Shown here piece by piece: positions 1-9,900 of a DNA stretch of 64,000 bases. Source of the DNA: Arenibacter latericius DSM 15913 (GTDB lineage: Bacteria > Bacteroidota > Bacteroidia > Flavobacteriales > Flavobacteriaceae); assembly GCF_000424985.1 (NCBI RefSeq), contig NZ_AUKX01000001.1, positions 1 through 64,000 of the forward strand, in the 5' to 3' direction. The translations under genes were made by a program, and so were the position numbers. The notes beneath the pieces are model-generated. The model was not told the DNA's origin. It saw nothing but the letters and a program-made list of their open reading frames with translations, and did not search any database. Positions within the stretch are counted from its first letter, which is position 1. Each line of letters opens with the position of its first letter.

Positions 1-284
1 TTCTTGTGCAGCCCCGCCATCCAAGTGCCCGTATATTCGGTAAAGCTTCTCTTGCAGGACTTGCATTTATAGCGCTGTGCACCCTTGTCCTTTCCGAAAC
101 GGACATATTTGGTATGGCCACAGTGCGGGCACTCGCCCATCATATTGTCGAGAAGATGTCGGCGGGAGGCCTGTGCCCTTGGACTTCCCGTAGTCACATC
201 GTGCTTTTCGATATCCTTGAGCAATCTCCGCCTGTCCACCAGAGGAAGCGAAAGGATCTTTTGTTTTAATTCTTCTAGTTCCAT
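1..284 (-). CDS. IS1595-family (ISXO2-like) transposase, N-terminal part
   Basis: Partial gene: ATG at 284-282 on the minus strand, about 95 codons before the window edge. The visible part starts with a short helical segment (MELEELKQKILSLP), then a zinc ribbon, CPHCGH near residue 53 and CKSCK near residue 74, ending in the family-typical SFTEYTGTWMAGLHK. In ISXO2-like transposases this ribbon precedes the DDE-type catalytic domain, which here would be outside the window. The enzyme would move the element by DNA cleavage and strand transfer. Intactness of the whole gene cannot be judged. The plus-strand reading frame over the same bases is an artefact. Confidence 0.8.
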   Translation of the reverse strand, partial: MELEELKQKILSLPLVDRRRLLKDIEKHDVTTGSPRAQASRRHLLDNMMGECPHCGHTKYVRFGKDKGAQRYKCKSCKRSFTEYTGTWMAGLHK

Positions 285-325
285 ACCTAAAGATACAAAT
301 AATAGCTATTATAAACTAGAGCCCC
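1..325 (-). mobile_element. IS1595-type insertion sequence, one end (runs off the window)
   Basis: This is the 5-prime end of an insertion sequence whose transposase reads off the left edge. On the minus strand the element appears to begin at 325 with GGGGCT, the terminal sequence I associate with IS1595-family inverted repeats, followed by an AT-rich stretch and the transposase start at 284. The neighbouring gene loses its family similarity exactly at 325/326, which supports this boundary. Base composition also changes: the transposase part is clearly more GC-rich than the AT-rich flanking genes. The other end and the target-site duplication lie outside the window. Confidence 0.72.
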
Positions 326-952
326 AATTCCTGCTAAACTAAATAAGGAATCTTTTGGAAGATCTTTTATCATAACCCCTATATGCAATAAATCTGCTTG
401 GGCACATGCAATATTCCCCAACAATAGATTAAAATAGTAAGGAGCTTCAATAAGACCTTTTCTCTCTAGGTATTTGGCATAATTAATCATACCTATATCA
501 AATACTTCCAATTCCGGAACTATTCCTTTTTCCTTCATAATTGCCGCCAGACCTTGTACCGTTTCGGGAGAATTTATACTAGCGGTAGCATTAAAGTTTA
601 GCGAGCTTAGGGTTAAACTCCCATAATCTGGCTTTAAAAATCCTTCCAAAGACAGTGGATCTGCCCGTAGTTCCAATTCGCTTATATTTCTTCCACTTAA
701 AGAAACACAAACAACCAAATAAGGAGCATATTTCCGAATTCCTTCGATTATTTCTCCATATACCTCTTTCTTGTAAGTTGGCTCCTCTGTAATATCATCC
801 CTAGCATGTAAATGTACCATGGTTATCCCCAACTCATTAGCCCAAAGAACTTCCTCTACTATTTCCGAAACACGCACCGGAACATATTGAGTCATGCTTT
901 TGGTAGGTATCATTCCTGTGGGGGTAAAATTGATCACTAATTTATCATCCAT
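287..952 (-). pseudogene. Beta-keto acid cleavage enzyme (BKACE, DUF849), truncated by the insertion sequence
   Basis: The 221-residue reading frame has the N-terminal two-thirds of a BKACE/3-keto-5-aminohexanoate cleavage enzyme: the first strand with TGMIPTK, the zinc-binding VHLHARD near residue 49, and CVSLSGR near residue 86. These enzymes condense a beta-keto acid with acetyl-CoA to give a CoA ester and acetoacetate. Family members are usually 270-310 residues. Similarity stops at LAGIG, where intact members continue into the conserved GiGr...RVGlEDn segment. From base 325 the frame reads into the insertion sequence and ends ALVYNSYYLYL. The arginine and acidic catalytic residues of the C-terminal part are missing, so the product is very probably inactive. 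Confidence 0.8.
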
Positions 953-1203
953 CGTACATTAATTAACCTCTAATAAATATAGAGGATTGATTTTTAGCGT
1001 ACTATAAAAACAATATTTATTCGACATTACCTCCTTAAAGACCGTTGAAATAAAACATACACTAAATCAGCATGAGATTAATGTCCTAATTCTTTTTCCA
1101 ACATCAATCCTTAGAGCGAATACCATTAACCTAAACAGCATTTAGTTTTCCCGTGAACTTTCTAATAGCATAATTTAAATAACCAAGGTATCTTACTTTT
1201 ATC

Positions 1204-1211
1204 TAGTTTTG
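1204..1211 (+). promoter_or_regulatory. Putative -7 box of the ABC-F gene
   Basis: TAGTTTTG matches the Bacteroidota -7 consensus TAnnTTTG at every fixed position and lies 18 bases before the ATG at 1230. No clear TTTG is seen at the expected distance upstream, so the promoter is only half supported. Confidence 0.4.
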
Positions 1212-1229
1212 CACATTTAAAATCCGATT

Positions 1230-2867
1230 ATGATTTCAGTAGACGCAATAGCGGTAGAGTTTAGTGGCGACACCTTGTTCAGTGACGTATCCTTTGTAAT
1301 TAATGAGAACGATAAAATTGCCTTGATGGGCAAAAATGGAGCGGGAAAATCTACCATGATGAAGATTATCGCAGGAGAGCAAAAACCCACTAAGGGAAAC
1401 ATACGCTTCCCTAAGGATGCCGTTATCGCTTATTTACCTCAGCATTTACTTACCGATGATAGTTGTACTGTTTTTGAAGAAGCCTCTAAAGCATTCAAAG
1501 AAATCTTTGATATGCGTGATGAGATGGCGCGCCTAAATAAGGAATTGGAAACACGCACTGATTATGAGTCGGATTCCTATATGAAAATAATACAGAAAGT
1601 TTCGGACCTAGGGGAGAAATTCTATGCTTTGGAAGACATAAACTACGAGGCAGAAGTAGAGAAAGCCTTGCGTGGTCTCGGTTTTAAGAGAACGGATTTT
1701 AACCGACTCACTAGTGAATTTAGCGGTGGGTGGAGAATGCGGATAGAACTAGCTAAAATTTTATTAAAGAAGCCAGACCTAATTCTTTTAGACGAGCCCA
1801 CCAACCACGTAGATATTGAGTCGGTCATCTGGTTAGAAGATTTCTTGTTAAACAAAGCCAAAGCCGTCGTAGTCATTTCTCACGACAAAACCTTTATAGA
1901 TAATATTACCAATAGGACCATTGAGGTTACCATGGGCAGAATCTATGATTACAAGGCCAATTATTCCCATTACTTGCAACTGCGAGAAGAAAGAAGAAGT
2001 CACCAAATAAAAGCATACCAAGAGCAGCAAAAATTTATTGCAGATAACCTGGCATTTATAGAACGTTTTAAAGGGACTTACTCTAAAACTAACCAGGTGA
2101 ACTCTAGGGAACGTATGCTAGAAAAATTACAGTTAATAGAGATTGATGAGATAGATAATTCTGCCTTAAAACTGCGATTCCCTCCCTCTATCCGCTCTGG
2201 AGATTACCCTGTGCGTGTAGAAGATCTTTCTAAAAGCTATGGAGATAAGGTAGTATTTAAGAATGCTAGTTTTTCTATCAGTAGAGGAGAAAAAGTCTCT
2301 TTTGTAGGTCGAAACGGGGAAGGTAAATCTACCATGATAAAAGCGATTTTGGGAGAAATTGAGGTAGAAGGGCAATGTTCCTTGGGCCACAATGTGAAGG
2401 TGGGCTATTTTGCACAAAACCAAGCCTCCTTATTAGACCCAGAATTAACCATCTTCCAAACGGTAGACGAGGTTGCTGAAGGAGAAATACGCACGCAGAT
2501 AAAAAATATTTTAGGTCAATTTATGTTCAGTGGAGACGACCTAGAGAAAAAAGTAAGCGTACTATCGGGAGGAGAAAAAACGAGGTTGGCAATGGTAAAG
2601 CTACTTTTAGAACCCGTTAACCTGCTAATCTTGGACGAACCTACCAACCATTTAGACCTTAAATCCAAAGAGGTTTTAAAAGAAGCGTTATTGGCTTTTG
2701 ATGGCACGCTTATATTGGTTTCCCACGACCGTGATTTTCTTCAAGGATTATCACAAAAAGTATTCGAGTTTAAAGAGAATCGAGTGATAGAACACTTTGA
2801 AACTATAGATGCTTTTCTTGTACGAAACAGAATAGAAAACCTAAAGGAAATAGATTTAAAGGCTTAA
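1230..2867 (+). CDS. ABC-F family ribosome-associated ATPase
   Basis: A soluble duplicated ABC ATPase of 545 residues with no membrane segment. The first domain has GKNGAGKST near residue 35, SGGWRMR near 165 and LILLDEPTNH near 187. The second has GRNGEGKST near 362, LSGGEKTR near 449 and LLILDEPTNH near 471. The roughly 80-residue linker (about 240-325) is charged and helical, as in ABC-F proteins that enter the ribosomal E site and act on translation or antibiotic protection. Length and start (MISVDAIAV) are typical for the family. Which ABC-F subgroup it belongs to, and whether it protects against drugs, cannot be told from motifs. It is monocistronic, with its own -7 box and a hairpin downstream. 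Confidence 0.9.
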   Translation: MISVDAIAVEFSGDTLFSDVSFVINENDKIALMGKNGAGKSTMMKIIAGEQKPTKGNIRFPKDAVIAYLPQHLLTDDSCTVFEEASKAFKEIFDMRDEMARLNKELETRTDYESDSYMKIIQKVSDLGEKFYALEDINYEAEVEKALRGLGFKRTDFNRLTSEFSGGWRMRIELAKILLKKPDLILLDEPTNHVDIESVIWLEDFLLNKAKAVVVISHDKTFIDNITNRTIEVTMGRIYDYKANYSHYLQLREERRSHQIKAYQEQQKFIADNLAFIERFKGTYSKTNQVNSRERMLEKLQLIEIDEIDNSALKLRFPPSIRSGDYPVRVEDLSKSYGDKVVFKNASFSISRGEKVSFVGRNGEGKSTMIKAILGEIEVEGQCSLGHNVKVGYFAQNQASLLDPELTIFQTVDEVAEGEIRTQIKNILGQFMFSGDDLEKKVSVLSGGEKTRLAMVKLLLEPVNLLILDEPTNHLDLKSKEVLKEALLAFDGTLILVSHDRDFLQGLSQKVFEFKENRVIEHFETIDAFLVRNRIENLKEIDLKA

Positions 2868-2902
2868 GATCTACCCTATTAAAGAATGTGAAAAAATAAA
2901 AA

Positions 2903-2931
2903 ATCTCCTTCCCATTATTAAGGGAGGAGAT
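2903..2931. terminator. Imperfect hairpin between convergent genes
   Basis: ATCTCCTTCCC and a near-complementary AAGGGAGGAGAT form a GC-containing hairpin between two convergent genes. An A-rich run lies on its left, which reads as a T-run on the minus strand, so it may end transcription in both directions. Confidence 0.55.
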
Positions 2932-2982
2932 GTTATTATACAATCCATAGTAGGATTAAAACACTAACTGGCTTTCTTTTTT

Positions 2983-3591
2983 CTAAGCAATATCTTTAAA
3001 TCCATTAGGAAATGGACGGTAGGCAAAATATTGTAATACTTCCTCAAGAGCTACCTTCAATGCTTTATTAATAGGGAGAATAGAATTTCCTAATTTAAAA
3101 TCGATTTGATTAAGATTCATATAGTAATCCGTGAAAACAGGAACATATAGTCCCTTTTTCATAGCCTCCACTGCATTACTATAGTTTTCTGCCAGCCCTT
3201 CTTTTATAATTTTACAAGTAGCCAAACGCAGTTCTCCAAATTTATCTCTATTGGCTCCAAATCCAAATAGCCTACAAATTAAACCACGGTAAATATAGTC
3301 CCCACACCTTCCACTGTTTTGATCTAAGACTGTAAGAGGTTGGTATACTAAACAAATAGCACTTTTGCTTGCTTTTAATTTCTCTAAAGTTTCTTCTGCC
3401 TTTCCATTTAAAAATATATGAAAAGCCCAAGGAAGAAACTCAAGTGGAGATGCCTCTACTTCTGGATGTTTACAACATTTGCCACATCCTGTTTTGCAAC
3501 CCAACCCGGTTTCGGTTTGAAAAGTCGCTATTTCCTTATCTAATTTGGCAAACAATTCCTCTACTGCTTTTACTTTAACCTCTATACTCAT
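2983..3591 (-). CDS. YkgJ-type cysteine-cluster protein
   Basis: A cytoplasmic protein of 202 residues with the cysteine pattern of the zinc/iron-chelating YkgJ/UPF0153 family. It has CKTGCGKCC at about residues 32-40, a cysteine near 96 (GRCGDYIYRG), ICRLFGFG near 105 and a further cysteine near 125. The family motif is a CxxCC cluster followed by a CR-type motif in a small metal-binding domain of unknown reaction. The N-terminus is a short helical segment and the C-terminal 60 residues show no motif. It is transcribed alone, convergent to the ABC-F gene. A metal-binding role is inferred only from the cysteines. Confidence 0.75.
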   Translation of the reverse strand: MSIEVKVKAVEELFAKLDKEIATFQTETGLGCKTGCGKCCKHPEVEASPLEFLPWAFHIFLNGKAEETLEKLKASKSAICLVYQPLTVLDQNSGRCGDYIYRGLICRLFGFGANRDKFGELRLATCKIIKEGLAENYSNAVEAMKKGLYVPVFTDYYMNLNQIDFKLGNSILPINKALKVALEEVLQYFAYRPFPNGFKDIA

Positions 3592-3604
3592 TCAATATTT
3601 TTGA

Positions 3605-3612
3605 CAAATTTA
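3605..3612 (-). promoter_or_regulatory. Putative -7 box of the YkgJ-type gene
   Basis: Read on the minus strand this is TAAATTTG, a full match to TAnnTTTG, 13 bases before the ATG at 3591. No convincing -33 TTTG is seen. Confidence 0.4.
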
Positions 3613-3931
3613 CGCCATAAATAAAAACGGTTAACATAAAAATAATGTTTCGCTAATTTATTTTCACAAAGCGCTATCCTCCTAGTAAAGAGTAGATAAC
3701 ACTACACATCTAGCTTATAAAAGCCTAATTATTTTCGGCCTTTCAAGCTCAATAGGCACTTAAATAGATAGCGAAATTTAGATTATTACTCCACCCTTTT
3801 ATAACCTATCTATTATTAACAGTGCAGTCAATTAACTATACAGAAATACCAACCTTGTTATAGGTCTAGGACTGTACGGTTACAGTAGTGATTCAATCAA
3901 GCCCCAATTGCAATATCCCTAAAATGTAAAA
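3613..3931. other. Intergenic AT-rich stretch
   Basis: No gene is supported. The only local structure is a short dyad at 3871-3886 (ACTGTA, four bases, TACAGT) of unknown meaning. Confidence 0.5.
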
Positions 3932-3955
3932 AGCCTATTCAAAAATGAATAGGCT
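3932..3955 (-). terminator. Terminator of the cold-shock gene
   Basis: A perfect 9-bp stem (AGCCTATTC/GAATAGGCT) with a 6-base loop, followed on the minus strand by a T-rich run. It lies 29 bases past the stop codon of the cold-shock gene. Confidence 0.85.
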
Positions 3956-3984
3956 CTAAGTCATAAGAAATTAAAAAGCACTTA

Positions 3985-4176
3985 TTAAATTACTCTAACA
4001 TTAACTGCGTTTAATCCTTTTCTTCCTTCCTTTAGTTCAAACTCAACTTCATCGCCTTCGCGAATCTCGTCGATTAACCCTGAGACGTGTACAAAATGTT
4101 CTTTTTCAGAACCTTCTTCAACGATAAATCCAAATCCTTTGGCATCGTTAAAGAATTTCACTGTTCCTTTACCCAT
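3985..4176 (-). CDS. Cold-shock domain protein (CspA family)
   Basis: A 63-residue single OB-fold protein. KGFGFI (RNP1, residues 13-18) and HFVHV (RNP2, residues 27-31) are the nucleic-acid-binding strands, and the opening GTVKFFNDAKGFGFI is textbook CspA. Such proteins bind single-stranded RNA and DNA and melt mRNA structure, especially after cold shock or in stationary phase. The length is close to the usual 65-70 residues, and the acidic EEGSEKE loop is a common flavobacterial variant. It is monocistronic, with a full promoter at 4210-4240 and a strong terminator. The predicted leader is only about 30 bases, much shorter than the long cold-responsive leader of E. coli cspA, so thermosensing by the leader is unlikely. 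Confidence 0.93.
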   Translation of the reverse strand: MGKGTVKFFNDAKGFGFIVEEGSEKEHFVHVSGLIDEIREGDEVEFELKEGRKGLNAVNVRVI

Positions 4177-4209
4177 TACTAAAAATTAAATTAATTAAAT
4201 ACTCTTAAT

Positions 4210-4240
4210 CAAATATAACTCCAAAAGTTTGAATCACAAA
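4210..4240 (-). promoter_or_regulatory. Bacteroidota promoter of the cold-shock gene
   Basis: On the minus strand TTTG (4240-4237), exactly 19 bases, then TATATTTG (4217-4210). This matches the Bacteroidota primary-sigma consensus TTTG-N19-TAnnTTTG at every fixed position. The start codon is 33 bases downstream. Confidence 0.75.
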
Positions 4241-4473
4241 TATTTAAAACATACATTTTTTAGTAATGAACTAAAGATTTTGAAAATGACTACTAACTAT
4301 TTTTTATTTTCAATTTTATAAGAGCAACCTATTACCCGCCTCTCATTAGCTGAAAGCCCCTATTTATTTTCCGCTTAAAAACAAGTACACCTTACCGTTA
4401 TTTCCTTTATCTACACTACTCTAATAAGAGTATAATTAGAGTTAACAAGTAAAGCAACTCTACGAAACAACTT

Positions 4474-4899
4474 TTACGCTTCGCTGCGCTTTCCCATTAA
4501 GGTCATTTCTCCAATAGAAGCCTTAGCTTTCCCTGTTAATTTATCTTCCATAATTGTCAAAGAAACATCCACTTTTTCTCCTTCTACCCAAACAGAAAAA
4601 TTCATTTTATTCTTTTTTAGAGACACATCGGTAGCCTTAATAGTACCGTATTGCAATTTTACTTCTACCACATATTCCTCCTTTTTTTTAGAAATTAATA
4701 AAACCCCCGTTTTATACTCATAAGGAACATCGGAAACAGTATAATCCCATGAACCTTCAAAGGAGTTTGCAACTAGAGAAAACTCTTTTAAGTCTTCTGC
4801 ATTTTCAATGATAAGTGCATTTGTATTTGCAGCCGAAAGAGATGCACTTGCTACCATAAAGAATATAGCAGCATAAAATAAACGTCCAAAATTTTTCAT
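4474..4899 (-). CDS. Small exported protein of unknown function
   Basis: I do not recognise this 141-residue protein. It starts with a clear Sec signal peptide (MKNFGRLFYAAIFFMVASASLSAA, cleavage near residue 24) without a lipobox cysteine, so it should be periplasmic or secreted. The mature part is about 115 residues. It alternates hydrophobic and charged residues in strand-like runs (GSWDYTV, EYVVEVKLQYG, MNFSVWVEGEKVDVSLTI), consistent with a small beta-barrel or lipocalin-like fold, and it has no cysteine. It stands alone between intergenic gaps with no recognisable promoter box. A role in binding a small ligand would be a guess from the predicted fold only. Confidence 0.6.
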   Translation of the reverse strand: MKNFGRLFYAAIFFMVASASLSAANTNALIIENAEDLKEFSLVANSFEGSWDYTVSDVPYEYKTGVLLISKKKEEYVVEVKLQYGTIKATDVSLKKNKMNFSVWVEGEKVDVSLTIMEDKLTGKAKASIGEMTLMGKRSEA

Positions 4900-5121
4900 C
4901 GTTTTAAAACTATTTAGGTTTAATATTAATTTTAGATGAAATTAACTGTATTCTATTAATATCCCTTTGTTTTACCTACTTCTGTGACTAAATGCACCAT
5001 AGCTGTGACAAATGGGAAGATGTGTAGTCTCTATTAAAGTATATAATGTTCTTAATAATAGAACTGAAGAGACTTGTTAATCATTTAAATCTTCTACTAT
5101 TCCGCAAACCTAAAAAAACAA

Positions 5122-5157
5122 AATAGGCGTATATGGAATTCACCACATACGCCTATT
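5122..5157 (-). terminator. Strong terminator after the TPR/outer-membrane barrel pair
   Basis: A perfect 11-bp stem (AATAGGCGTAT/ATACGCCTATT), followed on the minus strand by a long T-rich run. It sits 53 bases beyond the stop codon at 5210. Confidence 0.85.
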
Positions 5158-5209
5158 GATTATTGACTTGCAAGGAATATAAATCCCTACCTAAGATTTA
5201 TGATATAGC

Positions 5210-6964
5210 TTAGAGATCAAACTTGTAGGTAGCCCCAGCCAATACCTGAAAACCTTGTACCTTAAAGTTGTTCCACCTCATATAGTTTTTATTGGCAATA
5301 TTATTAGCCTTGGCAAAAACTGATAATTGCTGATTGAAACGATACCCTACATGGGCATTAGCATCAAAGTAACTTTTTAAGGTTACTGGAGTCATCGTAA
5401 AGTCTGAGGGTAAAGAACCCGGTGTAGCTACAGAGTAAACATCATCTCTTTCTCCTACAAAAAACAAATTAGCCCCCATATACCACTGCTCGTCTATCTG
5501 ATAATCCAAGAACAAAGAGCTAGTAAAACTAGGAAGATTCCAAGCTGGATTACCTGTTTCGGTATCATAATCAAAAGCTTCGGCATTAATACCAATACTA
5601 AAGTTACGATTTACATCCACGTTTAATTCTCCAAAAATCCCTAAGGTTCTTACATCATCATAAAAGACCTGAAAACTATTCCCATAATAATAACCTTTCT
5701 TATCGGTCCTGTTTGTGTTCTCTGGGTTAAGCATAAAAAGCGGCTTTCTGTTTTCTGCGGTATAAGATCCTTTTAAGTTATAGCTAAGGTTAGACAATAA
5801 TTGCCCTTTTATTCCTATATATCCGTCATATTGTTGATCTGTAGGCTGAATTTCTAAAGTTGGAGACACATAAGGGTTCTCTTCCACATATCCGTAAAAA
5901 GAATTTTGTTTTAGTCCCCCTTCAATACCTCCATATACAATAGCAAGGTCATCTACCAATCTATAAGAACCCGTTACTTTAGGGTACACATAAAAGTTAT
6001 TTCCCTTATTTTCAATATCCATTCCGTATACAAAGGTAGCCCCTAGATTAAGGGTAATATCGTCATTTACAATTTGAATGTTTGGGTTTACTCCAACCTG
6101 CAAAAAGGAATATTTTGTTTCGGGGTCTTTAGTATCATTGCTTACTGGAGCATTTTTAAAAACACCTCCAAGGTAATCAAACTCCGCTTTTATGGTTAGC
6201 ATCTCATCACCAATAGGCGCCTCAAATGTCGGCTTTAATACCGCCCTATTCTCAGCAGAGTTTGTTGCATCCCAAAAACGTCTTAATAATAGATCAGCCC
6301 CTTTAAAGAATGAATCTTCCATTTTAATATGAGCTCCCGCATGTACATTAAAATAGTTTTGTTTTTCATCGATACTGTTAACCAACTCCTCAGTATAATA
6401 CCCATTAGGAATTCCATACCAATTATACATCTGATGTTGGAAACCTACATTGGCACCCCAACTTAAATACCTATCGTATTTGGAATAATTAGCATCCAAT
6501 TTTGAATTGTAAAACACATTATCCAATGCAGAAGTAGGAATATCACCTCGCGAAGAATAGTGATTTAATGAAATATCTAGTCGTTCATCTCTATTTAATG
6601 CTCTACTAGTATAAAAATCTACCAACGCATTATTATAATTCCCCAAACCAATAGAGGCCGAAGAATTAAAAAGCTTCGGTGCAGGGGTCTTTTTTACTCC
6701 AGAAGCCTTCCCTTTAGCGGGAGTAAAGGTAGAAGCTACCGGCACCGAAAAGATGCTATAAGAAATTGGCTTTTTCTGCAATACTATAGAATCGTTCAAC
6801 GTAGGGACAGATTTAATCTTAAAAGCATCCGAAATAGAAGGAGCATAGGCCTTTACTACAGTCACCGTTTCTGTCCCTATATCTTTTTTATCTTCTTCCT
6901 GTGCTTGTATGGTTTGTATAAGTCCGACCATTACAAACAGGCTTAATTTTATATAATTACGCAT
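5210..6964 (-). CDS. Outer-membrane TonB-receptor-like beta-barrel protein
   Basis: I start the gene at ATG 6964 (MRNYIKLSLFVMVGLIQTIQAQ). This gives a signal peptide and leaves 25 bases after the TPR gene, while the ATG at 7000 would overlap that gene and bury the signal. The 584-residue protein has a short N-terminal region with TVTVVKAYAPSISDAF, resembling the start of TonB-receptor plugs. It then shows many amphipathic strands ending in a C-terminal phenylalanine-x-leucine (ATYKFDL), typical of outer-membrane barrels. A full plug domain of about 110-130 residues is not visible, so it may be a porin-like relative. It probably forms an operon with the upstream TPR protein. The substrate is unknown. 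Confidence 0.72.
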   Translation of the reverse strand: MRNYIKLSLFVMVGLIQTIQAQEEDKKDIGTETVTVVKAYAPSISDAFKIKSVPTLNDSIVLQKKPISYSIFSVPVASTFTPAKGKASGVKKTPAPKLFNSSASIGLGNYNNALVDFYTSRALNRDERLDISLNHYSSRGDIPTSALDNVFYNSKLDANYSKYDRYLSWGANVGFQHQMYNWYGIPNGYYTEELVNSIDEKQNYFNVHAGAHIKMEDSFFKGADLLLRRFWDATNSAENRAVLKPTFEAPIGDEMLTIKAEFDYLGGVFKNAPVSNDTKDPETKYSFLQVGVNPNIQIVNDDITLNLGATFVYGMDIENKGNNFYVYPKVTGSYRLVDDLAIVYGGIEGGLKQNSFYGYVEENPYVSPTLEIQPTDQQYDGYIGIKGQLLSNLSYNLKGSYTAENRKPLFMLNPENTNRTDKKGYYYGNSFQVFYDDVRTLGIFGELNVDVNRNFSIGINAEAFDYDTETGNPAWNLPSFTSSLFLDYQIDEQWYMGANLFFVGERDDVYSVATPGSLPSDFTMTPVTLKSYFDANAHVGYRFNQQLSVFAKANNIANKNYMRWNNFKVQGFQVLAGATYKFDL

Positions 6965-6989
6965 ATAATGTTCTTTTTGTTGGGGTTGT

Positions 6990-9900
6990 CTAGTTCCCAT
7001 TGGAGTTAATTGAGGAATTACTTTGAGCTTCTTTTGCTTTAATAATGGTCAACTCCCTCTTAGCTTCTTCAACTATTGAAGGATAATCACCAAAGTTTGC
7101 TATTACACTATCTAAAATATAGGTAGCCTGAAAAGCATCTCCCAGTGCGTAGAAGTTCTTAGCCATTATAATTAGGCCTTTAGCACTCCATTCCTTATAA
7201 CCTGGGTAATCTTTAGCCAATTTCTGTACAGAGGCATTAGAAGCCTCATACTTTTGATCCTTATTCTTAAAATAGGCATCGTAGTAATATGCTTCTGCTG
7301 CCAATTCCCCTGTAGCAATTTTCAGCACCTCAGCATAAGCGGTTTTAGCCCTACTCTCATTATTTGTCTTAATTGCCGATCTAGCAATCATAATATGGGC
7401 ATCACTCTTAATACGGTTATCAATTTTAGAAGTTGCCAATACTTTCCCCGCATAGTCCATAGTTTTATTATAATTGGACTGCTCGTAATACCCTTTCATA
7501 AGGTTAGATTGGGCATAGGTAACGTTTTGCTGGATCTGTGCTGTAGCTTCCAACTCCTCTAAATACGGAGTTGCCGCAGCATAATTATTATTACCAACAT
7601 AAATTTCACAAATTCTTGTAAGGGCCTGTTCTCCATATTCATTATTACCCTTCCCTGCTACAATTTTAAAATAAGGCAACGCTTTGTCTTTCTGACCTTT
7701 CCCAAAGTAAAGTTGAGCAAGATTAAAATTGGCTTTTAAGGAATTTAAACCATTAGGAAATTGTTTTAAATAACCTTCATACCCTTTAATAGCAGCATCT
7801 ATCTTACCTTCTAACTGTTGCTTGTCTGCCGACTCATAGGTTGCGTTATCCAATTCGGCATCGGTGACTTCTACAAAATCTAATCCGTCTACCCACTGCC
7901 CATATTCATTCACCCTTCCCAGGTCTACATAGATTAGTTTAGCAGTAGTTACCGCTTGTATTGCTTCTTGAGAATTAGGATAATCACTCACCACAGTCTT
8001 AAATTTCACTAAGGCCTGCTCTCCCCTATTGGCATTATAATGAATTAATCCCTGCCTCATTAACGCTTGCGGCACTAAAGAACTTCCGCGATACTCTCTA
8101 ATCATCTGGTCATATAACTGCAATCCTTTTTCTGTATTATTAGATCGCACATAAGAATTTGCTAGTTCGAATAGTGCATCATCTTTAAGTGTAGATTTAG
8201 GATAATTGGAAATAAAATTACTGAGCTCTTCTATTTTTGTCGCACTCCTATCTATAAATCCATAACTCAATGCCTTTTGGTAGGCGGCATAATCCTGTTC
8301 TGGAATATTCCTTGCAATTGCTTTATTATAGGTTTCAATCGCTGGCCAGTATTTACTACTAACAAAATAGCTGTCTCCCAATCGTAAATAGGCATCGTTT
8401 AATTTCTCCGTATCATCCCCCTGTGCCGACACATAATTAGAAAAGGCGGTAATAGCCCCAGTATAATTTCTGAGTTTAAAATATGCATAGGCAAGATTAT
8501 AATCTACATCTTTATATTCTGGAGTAGATTTTGATGCAGCATTCTGTTTAAATGCCAAATATCCTGCTACCGCATCTTCAAAACGGTTGGTTGCAAAATC
8601 TGATTCTGCTTTCCAATAATTTGCTCTAGCCTTAAAAACCTGATCCACTGCACTTTTCAACGATTTTTCAAAAGCCTGTGAAGCCGCTTCGTAATCGGAT
8701 TCCAAAAATAATTCGACCCCTCTATAGAAAGCTACTTTCTGATAGGTAGTTTTACTGGCATAATTTTTATTGGTTTCCATGAGTACCATAGCTCCCTCAA
8801 AATTCTTTGAAGTGATATAGGAATCTACCAAGAGATCTTGAATTTCTTCCTTGTACTTATCATTTGGATATTTTTCCAAATAGGTAGTTAGCACTTTTGG
8901 TACCGGCTCATAAGCATTCCCCACCTCATAACTTAGTCGGGCATAATTTAGGTAGGCATCTTTCTGTATCTCCGAATTAAAATCCATTTGAGAAGCATTC
9001 CTAAAAGCGTTCAGGGCTTCCTGTTTCTTATCTAATTTTAGGTAACACTCTGCCAAATGGTAATAAGCATTTTGAGAAACAGCATTGTTACCATCAATAA
9101 TTCTATTGAATTGCTGTACTGCATTAGCATAATCCCCCTGCATATAATAGGAATACCCTAGTAAATAGTAATCAGTATTATTCCATTTTCCTCTTTTCCC
9201 CTTGTATTGGGTTAAATAAGGAATAGCATTATCATACTGTTTAAGGTTGAAGTAGCTCTCCCCAATAATTTTATTGAGTTCTGATATTTCGTACCGGTCA
9301 GATTTTGGCAATTGCTCTTTAGCCAAAGCGATAGCCTCTTTAAACCTTCCCAATTTAAAGTTCATATCTGCCTGATAGTAGGTTAGTTTTTTATCAATTA
9401 GATCTTGATCAGTAATTTGATCGAACCTTTGATTAGCCCCTACATAATCATCTTGCTGATATGCAATATATCCCAAATAATATTTTGCTTGAGAACCGTA
9501 GGTACGTGAAGTGGTCACTTTTTCTAGGTATCTTTCTGCCTCTTTAGGTTTATTTGAGGAAAATAGCGCATACCCATTATTAAAGTTAAAGCGCTCTTTG
9601 TCTTTACGAGACAGGGCATTCTGATCTACCTTAGCGTACCATTTTAAGGCGTAAGGATATTTGCCTGTTTCAAAATAATAATCTGCTACATCTATATAGG
9701 CCGAATTTCTTTTGGTAGATGTAGGGTAGTTATTTACAAAATCCTCCATCAACCTATCTGCGCCTAGTTGATTTAAGCGAATAGCGGCATTAGCCGCATA
9801 ATAAGCGCTATTTGCCTGTGTTTCCACATTCTTAGTTTTGCGCTGTACTGATTCAAAAATGGTCTGTGCTGCCTGATACTGCTTGTTATTATACAAGGCC

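Noticed and set aside
6-342. Two plus-strand frames at the window start
   Set aside because: They are the complement of the IS1595-type transposase, whose zinc ribbon is unmistakable on the other strand.
3871-3886. ACTGTA/TACAGT dyad as an operator
   Set aside because: Only 6-bp arms, far from any start codon and not repeated in the window.
7254-7562. 102-codon frame opposite the TPR protein
   Set aside because: Cysteine- and isoleucine-rich antisense of a repetitive helical gene, a common artefact.
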